Source: Centroberyx gerrardi (lineage: Eukaryota > Chordata > Actinopteri > Beryciformes > Berycidae). Taken from it: a stretch of DNA of 64,000 bases. Position 1 is the stretch's first letter. Every line of letters begins with the position of its first letter. The position numbers were made by a program, and so were the translations under genes. Where the stretch lies: NCBI RefSeq assembly GCF_048128805.1, contig NC_136003.1, positions 28,772,565 through 28,836,564 on the forward strand. The letters are read 5' to 3'. Of this stretch, positions 33,930-45,429 are shown in pieces. Under the pieces are notes generated by a model. The model was not told the origin of the DNA. It saw only the letters and a program-made list of their open reading frames with translations, and ran no database searches.

Positions 33930-36900
33930 GATGCCACCATGACGACATACTGTCCTGCATACTATGTACCATGGAGGAGAATCATAAAAATACAAAACAA
34001 GATGAGATTAAAAGTGAGCAAAAAACCTAAATCATAAAAGCAAGTCTATAAAGTGTAGGGCTGCAGCTATCGATTATTTTAGTAATCGAGTATTCTACCG
34101 ATTATTCCATCGATTAATCGAGTAATCGGATAAGAAATACTTTTGCTTTATTAAAGAGCAATAGTAAATATACAAAAGAGAAAAGCTGTCCGCACGAAGC
34201 TGTCCATACCACACTGTGATTTACTGAAAACGAGGTGAAATAATAATTATTATTGATATTTATTACTAGGCCTAAATATCATACAAGTTCATAAGACTGG
34301 CTAATGTACATTTATTTACTATGTTGAAGGGTTGCCCTACACCTGCTGACCCTACTCACTGCAATCAAACTAAACTGAATATACCTGCTGTATTGGACTG
34401 GTGCATTTTAGGCTCCAATTGCTACTTACACCACCTGATATTTTGCTTTCTGGGGTATTTTATGCATCACTGTGAGGGGAGTAGGTGTGTGTGTGTGGGG
34501 GGTGTGTGTGTGTGTGTGTGTGTATGTGTGTGACTATCATAATAATAACATGAATGAAGCTCAGGCTTTCACAAATTGACTGCAGCATTTTATTTTCTGT
34601 GGTTATTTTCTTGAGCAAAACTTAGCTAATTTAGGGACATCATAACTAGCCACCATATTGATTTACGTTCTTAACTAGCCATTACATATAGCCATAATTA
34701 ACGTGCATTCTTTACTAGCCTTCATCTCATCCCGTTTTAATATCAAGTGCTGACTCCGCCCACCCGGCCAGTTTCAGCGTACGCCGGTAGCAATTACAAG
34801 TGGACCCTATCCTACAGTCCCTGCTCTCAGCGGAGGGAGGGAGCTACACTGTGTGTGGGAAACGCTGTGACCGTCAGACCTCTCTGGATTAGACAAGCAA
34901 GTAGAGAAAACCGGCATCAGCCGAACCAATTTATTGCCAAATGCTTTGGGATTCAACACATTAACATTGCTTCCCATGGTCAGAAAAAGTCGGCAGATTT
35001 GTCGCTAGTCGCTTTTGAGAAATAAAGTCGCCAGGGGGGTCTGAAAAGTCGCTAAGTCTAGCGACAAAGTCGCCAAGTTGGCAACACTGGATCCGAAACT
35101 TTGGACACTTTCTGTCGTTTTCTCTGGCCTGTCTCTTCTCTTCGCCCCTCGCTATTTTCTCTCTCTTTCTCCAGCGCGTTGTGCAACAGTAATAATCATC
35201 CGTGCGAAACACTGAGTGTGTATATAGTTATATGGATTAAACGAAGCTTCGATGCAAAGAATTTGCATCGATGATTTTTAGTAATCGAGTTACTTGAGTT
35301 TCTCGAGGAATCGTTTCAGCCCTAATAAAGTGTGTTTAAGAAGTGGTTTTAAACCAGTGGTTCTCATCCAGGTGCAGTCGTGACCCAAGAGTCTGCAGGT
35401 TTTCATTCCAGCCAAACACCACAGCAGCTGATTTCACTGATTATCACACTTTCAACCACACTGGAGTGAAGACCTGCAGGCTCTTGGGTCAGGATGGCAG
35501 ATGGATGAGAACCGCTGTTTTAAAAACATGTTGGTGAATTTGCTCAGTTAAGTCCCTCAGGCGGGCCGCTCCACAGTCCAGGAGCTCTGACAGTGAAAGC
35601 AGCATCACCTTCAGTCTTCAGTCTAGACTTTTTAATGTTTTCGTTCATGGGGTGAATTCACAAAGAGTCTATGAGTGAATTTGGCAATCACACAAAATAA
35701 CCGTTCCTCCACAACCTGAATGCATAGGCTTGCATAGCTATGAGTGGCTGAACACAGAAAACAGGCAGTGTGTTAACTGGAAGAAGGCAAACAAGGTTCA
35801 AGAATCTTCTGTGCAGAAGGCCACAAGAACAACATATCAAACTCAAACAAACTGCTTGTTTCTGGAGTGTAAATCCAGCATAAATCAGAAGAACTTACCC
35901 GCAGAGCCCAGTGCCAGTCCTGCGCCGCCTCATCCACCTTCGACCCCACTATGTATCCAAGACCACTGACAAAAACAAAAGATATTGACTAGAAGGTCAA
36001 GCCAAGTTCAAGTCTATATTGTTCAGTAGAAGTTTTGGTTTAGAAGGGTCCTCAGTATCGGATAATAACATCAAATTTAGCATTCGGAATTTGTATTGGC
36101 AAAGAAAAAGTGCCACTGGGCATCCATGTTACTTGTGAGCGATATTCTTACCTGCCGACTGGAATGGCGAAATAGAAGATGGAGAGCATCTGCGTCCTCT
36201 TCTCCTTGACATACAGGTCAGCGATGATGGTGGGAGCGATGGTGGAGTAGCTGGCCTCCCCGACCCCGACCAGGCCGCGCGTCACCAGCAGAGCCCAGAA
36301 ATGCTGAGGGGGAAGGAGGGGGAACGAGTGAAAGGGTGAAAAGGAGGGTTATTATGATGCTTTAACAAATCGGTCAATGAAACCGCAGAGGGCAGCGGGC
36401 TGAAGTTGCTGATAGGCAATATTTTGTGCTGAAATTCAATATCTTTAATTTGACAGCCAAATCTCTATTCCACTAAATATCTACCGAGTCAGACCAGAGG
36501 AAAGTTTGATCACAACAAGTCAACATTTCACTCACATCCTTGGGTGTGTAGGAGCTGGCGAGTGTCACCAGAGACCAGAAGCCGATCCCAACACTCATGA
36601 TCAGCTTCCTGTTGTGCCGGTCGCCCAGGTAGCCAAAAAACGGAGCGAGGAACATGTAGCTGCAAATGAAGACTGGAGGGGAAAATAAGCATGCACAAAT
36701 TAGAATTGGCTTTTTTCCCTCTTTAAACAAAATCCAACACCAGAAAACTCACTGCGATGCCAGTTTGAAACTACTAGAATTTGCATTTGCATAGGATCAA
36801 AGCATGAACAAAGCACCTTTGTCTAAAACAAAATACACTTACTTACACAATTACTTCACAAATGATAGACATGACAGAATCACACAGGGTTAAAAAATTA

Positions 36901-38128
36901 ATGACAACCTCAGCAATTATTACAAATCCAGCACTAATCCCACACAAAAAGATACATTTCCATACTGAATGTGTGAATGAGTTTATCTCCTTCAGATAAC
37001 AGAGGCAGACAGAGCAGAGAAGGGCATGGTCACTCTCAGCTGAACAATGGACACTGTCACATTTACAATACTATAAGACTGTAGAAGAAAACTCAAATCA
37101 GCAGCTCAGTTGTGATGATAATGAGTGTGTTGGTGAAGGTGTTGTTTTTTTTATGTCTCCTTACCTGTTTGGAGCAAACCCGATTTCTCATCATTAATCC
37201 CAAAATAATTCTCAATGTCAGGAAGAACACCTGGTGGGGGAAACGATATTGGATATATTTTACTTTTAGAACCAACCATATTCACAGAGATGCATGCAGA
37301 ACACAACAATTTCAACATACAGAATTCACAGTTATAAGATTTTGGAGGCGTTAGAAAATGCTGCTTTCTGAATTCCCTTCCCTTTGGTCATTTATCAATA
37401 AAAAAAAAGTGCTTTTACCTACTTTGAGCATTTGCTTTAGTCTGCCTAGAGTGCAATAAGTGCAGCACTTACACATTTGGGTTATGCCAATTTAATTGTG
37501 CCAGGCAGAATCAATCCAACCCAGAATAGTAACTGGATCCACTCTAAGTATTAATTGCAGGATTCCCACTGCGGCCCTGATGTAAAATTCCATGACTTTT
37601 CATGACTTTCCATAACCGAGTCTGAGCACTTCCATGATCTAAAAAATGTCTTCCTTCCTGGTTTGTTAATGTTGTTTGTCAGTCTGGTTTCCACTCCAGC
37701 TGGGTTGAAAACCATCTAATGCAAAAAATGTGTAAAACAAGTTCTTCTATATCCCTGGAAAGTGACCCATTAGTAAAGTCCCCTGATATTCCCAGATTTC
37801 CCAAAGCAATTAGTCAAATTCCCGGACTTCCTCTGTGTGGAATACACCTCCCAAACCCCTCTAATATTCCAGGATATAAGCAGTGGGAACGCCGTCTGTC
37901 CCCGGCGAGGCGGTGCGTACCGGCCACAGTGAACCTGTCCATGTAGTTGAGCAGGTTAATGTAGCAGAGGATGACGACGGTCAGCACCGCTCTGACTTTG
38001 GACACTCCGCTGGCCGGCTCCTCCTCCGCCTGCTGGCCCGCCGCCCCGCCCAGCTCCTCCGCACCCTCCGCCTCGCTGTCATCAGAGAAGAAGGGAGCCG
38101 AGTCCGAGGTGGGCTCCCCCACAGACAT
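26473..38128 (-). CDS. spns1: Spinster homolog 1 (lysosomal lysophospholipid transporter, MFS), 12 coding exons, 506 aa
   Basis: Exons in transcript order: 38128-37921, 37230-37165, 36672-36536, 36303-36152, 35965-35899, 33382-33240, 32560-32408, 30801-30612, 29849-29784, 29238-29140, 27124-26956, 26543-26473 (TGA). They total 1521 nt in consistent phase. Seen: an acidic N-terminal tail; [20 protein letters not shown] in TM1; [19 protein letters not shown] (about residues 97-114) with the MFS loop motif G-Y-L-G-D-R-x-x-[78 protein letters not shown]-terminus [13 protein letters not shown]. All match SPNS1, slightly shorter than human (528). Known role: an H+-coupled exporter of lysophospholipids from lysosomes, needed for normal lysosome and autophagy function. 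The exon at 38128 has an acceptor 5 nt before its ATG (ctccag/CGGTC), so a non-coding exon lies upstream. Confidence 0.97.
27725..27860 (+). repeat. Dispersed repeat shared with lat segments B/B'
   Basis: Contains gtgagatagaggcgaccaat and gtctcatttgtttacagta, the same order as at about 13193-13250 and 15595-15655, but more diverged. It shows that B/B' contain a dispersed element. Confidence 0.7.
27975..28345. repeat. 'ggttctttaa' repeat
   Basis: Rich in ggttctt, aagaacc and aaccagt motifs (taactggttctttaaaacca at one end; cggttctttaaagaacctcg near the other). Related to 43843-44065 in an nfatc2ip intron. Probably a diverged MITE. Confidence 0.5.
29081..29119. repeat. (GT)n microsatellite
   Basis: 39 bp; CA on the minus strand, starting 20 nt after the donor of spns1 exon 29238-29140. 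Confidence 0.95.
29951..30303. mobile_element. Non-autonomous hAT-like element, 353 bp
   Basis: Starts tagtgctgaaacgagt and ends ttagttgcagcctta (inverted ends). It is A/T-rich with repeated attaatc and gattaa motifs inside. The flanks are aattatac and aattacgc, which match at 6 of 8 positions and suggest an old 8-bp target duplication. It lies in an spns1 intron. Confidence 0.7.
31040..31110 (+). repeat. LINE-like 3' tail fragment
   Basis: 'gtgtgaagcactttgtaaca' followed by 'gtgcgatataaataaagc'. The same type of tail (gaagtgctttgtaagctg ... ctctataaataaag) occurs at 63246-63300. This pattern is typical of fish retroelement 3' ends. Confidence 0.5.
31209..31455. mobile_element. Non-autonomous hAT-like element with perfect 8-bp target duplication, 247 bp
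   Basis: Starts caatggttctcaacctttttg and ends gagtttgagaaccactg, inverted ends. It is flanked on both sides by ctgtagag (31201-31208 and 31456-31463), the length used by hAT transposases. The interior has the familiar 'cttgtgaccccttaaaa' and 'gggtcccgaccccgag' blocks. It lies in an spns1 intron. Confidence 0.92.
33139..33210. repeat. Perfect inverted repeat, 32-bp arms, 8-nt loop
   Basis: Arms 33139-33170 and 33179-33210 are exact reverse complements; the loop is gaagtgta. In spns1 transcripts (minus strand) it begins 29 nt inside the intron that follows exon 33382-33240. Confidence 0.97.
33586..33870 (+). repeat. Dispersed repeat, related to 16335-16600
   Basis: Shares atgtcaacata, taacacatgggtggtattaa, agtagtttcaagaaaatcag, tatgcaaatttatacagcaa and gtttctatcatgtattgttc with the lat intron copy, same orientation. 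Confidence 0.7.
33881..33924. repeat. (CA)n microsatellite
   Basis: About 44 bp of CA in an spns1 intron. Confidence 0.95.
34056..35324. mobile_element. Complete non-autonomous hAT-like element, 1269 bp, perfect 8-bp target duplication
   Basis: Starts tagggctgcagctatcgatt and ends ggaatcgtttcagcccta, so the termini are inverted. It is flanked exactly by ataaagtg on both sides (34048-34055 and 35325-35332). Subterminal 'taatcgagt' repeats lie at both ends. There is no transposase-length frame. The interior contains a (GT)n tract at about 34483-34531 and a block 'gtcgccaagttggcaacact' related to 49840-50070. It is located in the spns1 intron between exons 35899 and 33382. Confidence 0.92.
35355..35517. 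mobile_element. Short hAT-like MITE, 163 bp
   Basis: Starts cagtggttctcatccaggtg and ends gatgagaaccgctg (inverted ends). The flanks ttttaaac and ttttaaaa match at 7 of 8. The interior 'gtctgcaggttttcattcca' is shared with the nearby 33450-33580 sequence, which is a diverged relative. Confidence 0.8.
37560..37870 (+). repeat. 'ttccatgacttttcatgact' dispersed repeat
   Basis: Contains aattccatgacttttcatga, ctttccataaccgagtctga, and aattcccggacttc at the far end, a sequence type common in fish introns. It lies in spns1 intron 1 right beside exon 38128-37921. Confidence 0.5.
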
Positions 38129-38271
38129 GACCGCTGGAGGAGAGGGAACAACAACAACAACAACAACAGTTAGTCCACATTCATCATCTGTAGAAAAGAA
38201 GCTAACACAGTCAAAAGCATTTTAAATTGGTGTTATGTATAGGGCTTTTATCATTAATACATCACTAAGAA

Positions 38272-38880
38272 ATAGGGTTAGACTGATAAATGGTTTGCCA
38301 AAATATCAGGGCAATATTGGCCTTTTAGCAAAAATCTGATATCAGCCAATCAGCCACCACTGATTTGATGGTATGATGCAATTTGTTCAATGTAGATACC
38401 ATTGAACGGAATGACAATGTTAGGTGTGATGTCAAACAAAACTTTTCAGTAGAAAGTTTTCAAATAATATTCCTACCATTCCTCATTTTGTCAGTTTTTA
38501 AATAACATTAGCTTGTTATCATCAGTTTAGAAAGCAGAATTGTGAGTCACGATATCCCAAAATCACCATATCATCACGATATGATTCCACTGAAAGACGA
38601 TAAATGATAATATTGAATTATCGCCCAGCCCTAATGGGTTATTATTTCTATTAGTATTATCCTGGGTTTCAGGAGAGTTTTAGTGTCCCATGGTCTAAAT
38701 AAATACTGTTTCAGAGGTATTTTTCCACCCTGACAAAACTAAAATAAAAAACACTGAATACTGGTAACATTTTTGTAATTTTTTTGGCATGAAAACTGTC
38801 AAATTTAAGTATCAGTCCAAAAAATATCAGTATCAGTCTTCAAAACCTAAACTGGTCAAATCCTACTAAAAAAGTTGTTT
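38272..38880 (+). repeat. Dispersed 'TATCGG' repeat copy with nested second element
   Basis: Begins aatagggttagactgataaa, then gcaatattggccttttagca; ends gtatcagtcttcaaaaccta then aactggtcaaatcctacta. The middle (about 38395-38632) is a separate insert ending 'aattatcgcccagcccta', related to the element at 52636-52976. The family's variable microsatellite site reads ttattatttctattagtatta here. Confidence 0.75.
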
Positions 38881-39889
38881 GCATGATAAGATGAAACATT
38901 GATCATCAGTCAAATAGATGGCGCAGTAATGTAGCCTAATTCAATGATCTGCTGCATGTTTTCATTTGATCCAATTTGGTAGTTCTCTAGGTCTGTTCTC
39001 CAAAATAGCAAAAAACAACCAGCAGCATAAACATTTCTAGTAGACTGGTAAATTATGCATCAACAACTGCATATGCTGAAAGAAAGCAACTTACAAGAAC
39101 TATAGTATATAGTGCCAAATTCACCCAATTTCATTGGACAATGATAGAAAAGTCAAGCACACACTACCTTTAAAAACAAGTTTGCTGCCTAAAGGAGGAA
39201 AACATAAAAGCCTTTAATATCTGGTTCTGCTTCTGTGCCCACCAGGGCAACTGGAGACCAGACTATAAGGAGGAAAGGATGGTGCAGTTAGGGAAGGAAG
39301 AGGCAGAGAAAGGAGAAGTCTTGGTCTCAGGACATGAGTTAGTGAAACTACAGTCATGTGAATAGTGGACCACTGATATGTATGCTATGTACAAATGAAA
39401 GAATGGGACTTCTGCCAATGTCTGCCTCAGTGCAGGATCGTTTTTTGTGGTCACACAAGGCGGAAGTGAAGATAAGACTCATGAGGAGCCAGGAAGAGAG
39501 AGACTGCCATCAGTTATTTTTATGTCCAGCTGTCCTTTCCAGAGAAGTTTTGCTGATCTGCTGAACACTTTACGTCCTCTTGCAACATCACACAGTCAGA
39601 ACAAGACCCGGTTGGAGTGCGCAAGCATCCCAGGCCAATCCTGACACCACTGCGCTGTCTTGAACCTTGCTCCTTGCTCCTTTTCCAAACACAGCTTACT
39701 GACAGTCAGGCTATCAGTAGATAGCGTTACGACATTACTGCTACTCATTACATTTGATTGGTTTAACGTTACAGTTTCGCGTGATTCACCTACGTGTGTA
39801 AAAATAAGCTAGCAATGTTAAAGGTACCAACAAATAGCCATGTTAACACTACTGATCTTTCTTGTATGGGTCCAAACTCCATTCAGACG

Positions 39890-40335
39890 TCTGTCAGTTT
39901 AACGTAACCTTGCTTATCAGGAGAAGTGTATACCTAGTAGAGTATGACTTCGGACATTTTACGAATCGATAGGTTTTTCTGATAAATTCGGCATATAGAT
40001 AGTCCACCAAGCAGCACTAACCGTTTTACACTGCTCACTACCGGCCGCCGCGGTGTGCGTTATTTTGATGGATGATCGTAGGAATAATAGCGAACCAAAC
40101 ATAAAAGTTGACATTTTGTTAAAATAAGCGCCTCTCGGTGTATCATTTATATGCCGAATTTGTCAGTGGCTCCTAACGATTCGCAAAAGGCCTTGAGTGA
40201 TGCTTTACAAGTTACAGACGTTTGCAAATGATCAGAGCAAAATTAAATAGCCAGATTTCTTAAGAGTTTGGCGTGACGTTGTCTGCATAAGAGAGAAAGG
40301 CACGTATCGGAGTTAACCAAACGTTTGCTTTGGTT
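39890..40335 (+). repeat. Sequence upstream of spns1 related to sequence upstream of sgf29
   Basis: Collinear, diverged similarity to 59620-59930: ctgtcagtttaa, ccttgcttat, tatgccgaatt, cctaa(c/t)gattcg, ggcacgtat, gttaaccaaa versus gtcaaccaat. Each copy lies within about 1 kb of the putative first exon of a different gene. Confidence 0.65.
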
Positions 40336-40491
40336 TAATGAACCTCCGTAACAACACCCAACTAGTTAGCTTTGTTAGTCGGCTTTTGGTAACGTTAAGT
40401 CCATTTTACCATTCAGTGCCTGACTACCTGGTGTTAGATAGTTACCACAACAGCTAGCTAGCATTAACGCTATGTCGTTAGTGTTGTTTAC

Positions 40492-40745
40492 CTTCGGGGA
40501 TGAGTCAGGGTTGATGTTTCTTCGAGATCTTCAGTCGCCTTTCCAAATCCAGTTTCGTTGTCCTGCGGCCCTGTTAGCTCTATTCAAAACCCATGACAGT
40601 CATTTTTACTCAAAAAGTCCCAGAGAAGACTGACGGTTGGGATTACATTCAATATAAAGCACTATGTTTAACCCGGTGCAATTTGTATATTTCTTCATCT
40701 CTGTGCCGCCGCCATGATGGATTTAGCCAAACTTCCGCTCCGCAG
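40492..40745 (-). promoter_or_regulatory. spns1: Probable non-coding first exon and promoter of spns1
   Basis: On the minus strand a strong donor (CCCGAAG/GTAAAC, exon edge at 40492) follows GC-richer sequence. Near its upstream end are an ETS-type GCGGAAGT (plus acttccgc, about 40730-40738) and a gccgccgcc cluster. The splice partner would be the acceptor before the ATG exon at 38128. The transcription start is inferred, not seen. Confidence 0.55.
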
Positions 40746-42454
40746 CTCACATGACTTTATTAGCAATAAACTAATCAACAAGTCACATGACAGATCTTCA
40801 TTGGTTTACCCACAACATTGTCTCATGAGGGGCGTCGCCATGGTAACCTGTACTCCTTCCTCGAAACCAAGGAAACTATAAAAGAAGGAAGGGCTAAATA
40901 TGTTGCGATATTTGGGAGATATGCCTATTCAGTGTAAACAGACAATGGATATTAGCATACCAAATCCTTACTAGGCCTATCTGCAATACCTAAAAGGTAC
41001 ATTTTAAGTTGCATTTTTTCCGAAATCGAGGGAACGAATTGTATCTCGTGCGCACGTTACAGTAAATCGTGGACTCGATATTACTTTTTTTCTCTCCCGA
41101 TGGCCACTCCCGGGCTCCGTAGTAATCAATTGTTGATTCAAAAATAATTTTCAGTTTGGACCAATCTAACTTATTTAATACCTTGGACTATTGTCAGTTC
41201 ATCTGGGCAGAATCTAAACCATAATGTAACCATAACAAAGAAATATTACAATGTATTTAATACAGAAATATTGTTTATTTATTGAAATATTACAACACTC
41301 AATGCTGTCGACAGTTAAATGTTCAGTTTGAAAGTGCTCAGTGACACGGACTGTAACTGCTGACAGTGTCAACCCTCTAAACCTGAGAGATCATATGAGT
41401 GATGCTGAAAAAGAACTAAATGTATTTCAACACAAACCTGATGGGTTCAACAGGCAACTTAGTTCATTTTAGTCTGTATCACTACACTGTGAGGATCCAG
41501 TCTATAGTAAGGACTGCAGAAGTATTAAAAACATCAGATGTCTTTGGGTAAATATTTACTTTACTCTCACTTCCCAACTAGTGCAGGGAGAATGGTGATT
41601 TAGATTTTCGACGCAGCAGTTTTTAATGACTAAATCAGCACTGGTGGTCGACTGAATTCAAGCTTCACAAAGTTAGGCAACTACGCAAGCTGGTAGCGAG
41701 GTAACCTTTTGAAAAACTTAACTTCTATACCCAGAAATCCTGTGCAGTGAGGTCAGTAAACGTCACACAGCAGCTCATGTTCACCAAGCGGCCGCTCTGT
41801 GAAGCTTTATACCAAAGAAACCAAAGAGATGAGAGAGGAAAAGATCTAACGTTGGTGAGTCCAGCTTTCTCTGCTGCTGTTCAGGAGACAGTTTGGATTT
41901 CACTCTGAAGTTTGGATTCAGCACTTCCTCTAGGTGCAGAAGGGACCAGACCTGACACCAGAAGTTCATTTGGGCAAATAGAGTGAATCTACAAAGTCTC
42001 AATTAATAGGAATAGGATTTCTTCCCTGCTGCAGCCCCACTTTGGCTAAAAATGCATTAAAATTTACATCACTGTCAAAAGCCACATGGATTTTAATCCC
42101 TGCTTAGAGATGCACGAAAAAATATATTGATGTTAATTTGATCAAATGGCTTCCTCCCATATAATTTTGTAATGTACAATGATAAATCAACAATGTTTCT
42201 GCACCATCAAATGACTGTGGTTATTATCTGTGGTTCTGACGGTCAGTACTGGTTCTCATGGTTTTAATTCTGAGCAAAAGGAAACAAATGAATATTAAAC
42301 ATGTGCAGAGAACTTGAGATTCCCTCAAAGTGTGCACCAAGAGGAGTGGTTATTGTTGATATGAATATTTGATTATGTTTGAATGGTGTTGCAGCACCGG
42401 TTTTGAAAAACTGCAGCTTCTCAGCCCTCGTCGTTTCTGGAATGCGAGAAACGC
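40746..42454. other. Intergenic spacer spns1 promoter / nfatc2ip 3' end
   Basis: No coding exon recognised. Overlapping minus-strand AATAAA signals (plus TTTATT at 41274-41279 and 41278-41283) could end nfatc2ip. 41670-42050 is a dispersed repeat related to 4802-5162. Confidence 0.6.
41670..42050 (+). repeat. Dispersed element related to 4802-5162
   Basis: Shares acccagaaatcctgt, gaggtcagtaaac, tcatgttcaccaa, gctttataccaaaga, gagaggaaaagatctaa and gttggtgagtccagctttct with the atxn2l intron copy. Confidence 0.75.
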
Positions 42455-45237
42455 TCAAGTCCAAACTTCGATGACGTCGCCGTCCTCCATGTCCAGGTCA
42501 GCAGGCGTCTGGCTGTGTGTGATCTTGGAGCCGTCGAAAAAAAACTGCACCTTGTGCCTGGCGCCTCCGGACACTCTGGACAGGTACTGGGACAGGACGG
42601 AGCCCAGCGGCGCCTCCTGACAAACACAGAAATGAAGCAAGGCGGCGTGAGTTTCTGCCAAGACTAGACAGACGTAAAGCTGAGATGTTGCTGGAACGAA
42701 GGAGCGGTACGAACTCTGTGCAGCGAGTATTCCTGGGTCGAGCCTTTCTCTTTGCCCTGCAGTCGCACGGTGATAACGTTGCTGTTGTCGTCCACGGCTC
42801 TCTCACGGCTCTGTTTATCGTCTGCTGCCATGACGACACAATCTACACAGCAAAAAGCACGAAAAAAAAGGATTATTCAATTATAAACAAGGCAACAGTA
42901 AACATGTCATCCCCCATGAATGAGGCAGTTCCCCCTCTGGACCAATCAGTAACAAATAGGTCACTTAGTTTTGACCTGTAACTGCAGCGCCCCCCTCGGG
43001 CCACTCAGTGTATTTTTTTTTAAATGTGAGAATGCAGTGGTGACATGCTTCATTCCTCTGAGTTTTAGTAAAATCCCATCAGTGGTGTCTGAGATACTGC
43101 ATGTGATGGACGGACAAACGAATGGACGGAGACTGATCCATAGTCCCAAAACCAAAACACTTAAGGTTGTGATCACATAAGACGCATTCTGAACGTGTCT
43201 GCAGCTTTTCTCAGTTATTCCAATGGTTTGACAAAATAAAACTATCTGTGCTTTTTATTCTCCCCAAGGGGACGTCATGTATCCACCATCCTCTGTTTCA
43301 GAATGGGCCGACTTTCTATCGTCCATTTTTATTTTCAACAATTTTCTACAACGCTCATAGCTGAGCTTTGCGTTAGAGCAGGAGAAAGACGCAACCTGTC
43401 TGATCACAGCCTATAAATAAACCCAGTCCACACAAGTTTTATTTTCTCAAGTGAGGAAATAAAACACACACATTCACACAAACAAAACAAAAAAAACGAT
43501 AAGAAATAAAGCTGCAATCTAGTTTCTGAGTGTGACAAATCTTTTCACGGTGAAATTAGCTGGTAACCTCTGGCTGTATTGTATGCGACCCACCTATGAT
43601 GTCAGCGATGCCGAGGCCGAGCTCATTGGCTGTTAGGTGAGTAGAAAGCTCTATTTCTTTCCTCAGCAGCAGGATTCGAGAAGGCGGGACCTGGAGCTTG
43701 ACGGACAGTTCATCCACTACCTTGCTTAACGGTGCCGACTGAAAGTAAAAAAAAAAAAGACAGTATTCAGTGAAACTAAAAACTATGACTGGGGACTTTA
43801 GAGACTGTAGCACACTCAGGAAGTCTTTAAAATGAATTACACTCTAGAAAAAAGGGTTCTTTGTAGTACCAGAGGGTTCTTTAGACTCGCACCACAGCAG
43901 AACCCTTCTTGGTGCTGTAAAGAACCTTTTTAAGAATGTATCAGAACCACACTGGGTTGTTTATTCTGATTTACCATTTGTTTTATTTTAACAGATCAGA
44001 GGTTTCTTTGAGTCATTTCAGTTCCATACAGAAACCAAAGAACCCTTGAAGAAAAACCCTCTCCGTTTTTTGTGTGTGTAGTTAATATAATCTCATTCAG
44101 AACTTAAGTGTGGAGCACAGAGTCCCGTTTGTGTTTCTTCTTCTGTCTTTTATATAATGTAACACAAGGACAGAGTTTGGTAAAAGTACTTTTACTTATG
44201 CTGCCCATCATCTTGGAATAATTTACAAAAGGACTTTTACCACTGGACCATTTCATACCAAGTTAGGATTTTAAAGTCCAGATTGATGAACTCCTCTGAA
44301 TGCACGTGCGTTTAGGATGGATTAGGCTTGGAGATGTTTGCACTGTTTTTATCTGTTGATCTATTTTATTTCATAAGTCTTATGTTTTGTTCTCTTTTAT
44401 GTTTCATAATTGTAAAACAGTGTCTGCTGCCTTCTTGGCCATTTGAAAAAGATGGTTAAATCTCAATGTGACTTCCCTGGTTAAATAAACAGCGTTCATA
44501 CAGACAATATTAGATCAAATTAAAGGACTTTCAATGACTTTTTCCAGCACGATTTTTCTGTTCATAAGGAAGCAAGAAACATTTCTGTAACCCTCACTGC
44601 GTTTTAAACAACCATCAATGCTTTAAATCACAGGTTCACATGTTCACGTGCTTTTGAGTCATCTTTTTCCAGAATACATGTCGGTCTTCTTTTCTATGTT
44701 TTGACTTGTATTCTGTCAAATGCTCCAAACCTAATTTTATTTATTAATTTATTTACTTATTTCAAGGTCTTTTTAAGCGCTTCCTCACATAACAGGCTTA
44801 TTTCCCAGGTATTCCAGTACTTAAATTTTGAAAAGTTAAATCCAAGCACTTTACGGAGCTTGTGTGAACCCTGAATAAAGCATAAATAAAGAGTAAAAAT
44901 AGTGTCCCAGTCCTCCCAGTGAGCCCAGTGTCAGTACGTACCGACAGCACTGGGATCTTGTGCAGGTCCGTTCGGCAGCGGACCTTCAGGGGGATTTCCC
45001 GGGCCGTCAGCGGGCTTCCCTCCCGGGCCGAGGGCGAGCCCCGGGGCCCGGCGCCGGGGGTCACGATGATGATGTCGTCGTCGTCGTCACTGTCGTTACC
45101 GTACTGCTCCTCCTCCTCCTGCTCCTCCAGCGGGGCGGAGCGGGTGCGTCGGCCTCGTCTGAACCTCCGACCCCCCGTCTCCGGAGACGGAGAGAGGAGG
45201 GAGCTCACTGCCCCCAGCTGCCTGTTGATCTCACTGA

Positions 45238-45285
<48 letters not shown>

Positions 45286-45393
45286 GACACACACAGAGAG
45301 ACACATTGTAAGCTTTTAACTCCAGGCCAAAAGTCAGACAAACATTTACTCTGTTTTCATGAGCAGCATGACCCAACACATGCATACAGCTAT

Positions 45394-45429
<36 letters not shown>

